Shown here: piece after piece, positions 63,895-64,000 of the stretch | Position numbering within the stretch: position 1 is the stretch's first letter | Layout of the letters: each line of letters begins with the position of its first letter | Assembly (NCBI GenBank): GCA_030710605.1 | Contig: CP092875.1 | Span: 66,146,623-66,210,622, forward strand | Source: Cordylochernes scorpioides | Lineage: Eukaryota > Arthropoda > Arachnida > Pseudoscorpiones > Chernetidae | DNA: 64,000 nt | Direction of reading: 5' to 3' | Translations under genes and position numbers: made by a program | The notes under the pieces: generated by a model | Databases searched by the model: none | The model's input: only the letters and a program-made list of their open reading frames with translations | What the model was told of the DNA's origin: nothing

Positions 63895-64000
63895 TAGAGA
63901 CGCATATGATTCTTTTTAAAATAAAACAATTTCTACTGCCCTTACTGCAATGGAAAAATTATTGGGAGGGCCTGGCTCATCAGTGGTGAACCCTTTCAGC
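63895..64000. repeat. Arm of the CTCATCAGTGGTGAA foldback family, cut by the window edge
   Basis: TTCTACTGCCCTTACTGCAA, then GGGAGGGCCTGGCTCATCAG and TGGTGAACCC, as in the arms at 3676-3945. The second arm would lie beyond 64000. Confidence 0.55.

Overview
This is a window of animal nuclear DNA, not microbial. Genes are split by GT-AG introns that are AT-rich and packed with transposable elements. Two conserved single-copy genes are recognised with confidence: NFS1 (mitochondrial cysteine desulfurase) and DPH5 (diphthine methyl ester synthase). They lie tail to tail, about 1.8 kb apart. The element set (mariner and Tigger transposons, jockey-like LINEs with RNase H, a Penelope-like fragment, tRNA-derived SINEs, many foldback MITEs) suggests an invertebrate, perhaps an arthropod. 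The species cannot be named from this sequence.

The layout is abnormal. Three runs of exactly 100 N (19514-19613, 37762-37861, 52525-52624) divide the window into four pieces: P1 (1-19513), P2 (19614-37761), P3 (37862-52524) and P4 (52625-64000). P1 and P2 are inverted copies of each other: both hold the last two DPH5 exons and NFS1 exons with identical lengths. P3 and P4 are likewise inverted copies of the upstream DPH5 exons. The true order can be read from the bases. The last base of P3 joins the first base of P2 with no gap or overlap, judged against the uninterrupted copy in P1 at 18180/18181. The end of P1 and the start of P4 are the two halves of one foldback MITE. The window is therefore best read as two haplotypes, A = P1+P4 and B = P3+P2, broken and shuffled into one scaffold. 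The apparent large palindromes are most simply an assembly artefact.

Read in the order P3 then P2, DPH5 is a complete 284-codon gene in eight exons: 39142-39276, 43616-43676, 45366-45429, 49976-50084, 50949-51069, 51127-51166, 19689-19798 and 20408-20622. NFS1 is partial in both copies. Nine exons encode the last 349 residues, including the PLP lysine and the catalytic cysteine; the first ~108 residues, with the mitochondrial presequence, lie outside the window. NFS1 supplies sulfur for Fe-S clusters. DPH5 acts in the diphthamide pathway on eEF2, whose first step needs an Fe-S enzyme. That link is known biology, but nothing here shows that the gene order matters.

Between the exons the two haplotypes differ by many clean insertions with target-site duplications (SINEs, LINE 3' ends, MITEs). 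At one TA-rich site each haplotype carries a different DNA transposon: a 2.7-kb Tigger-like element in P3, and a 4.4-kb mariner-like element with 0.4-kb inverted termini in P4. DPH5 intron 1 holds a 3-kb minisatellite of 73-bp units with partial higher-order structure. No CRISPR, operon or clearly new gene system was found. The most informative result is the scaffold rearrangement and the haplotype comparison it makes possible.
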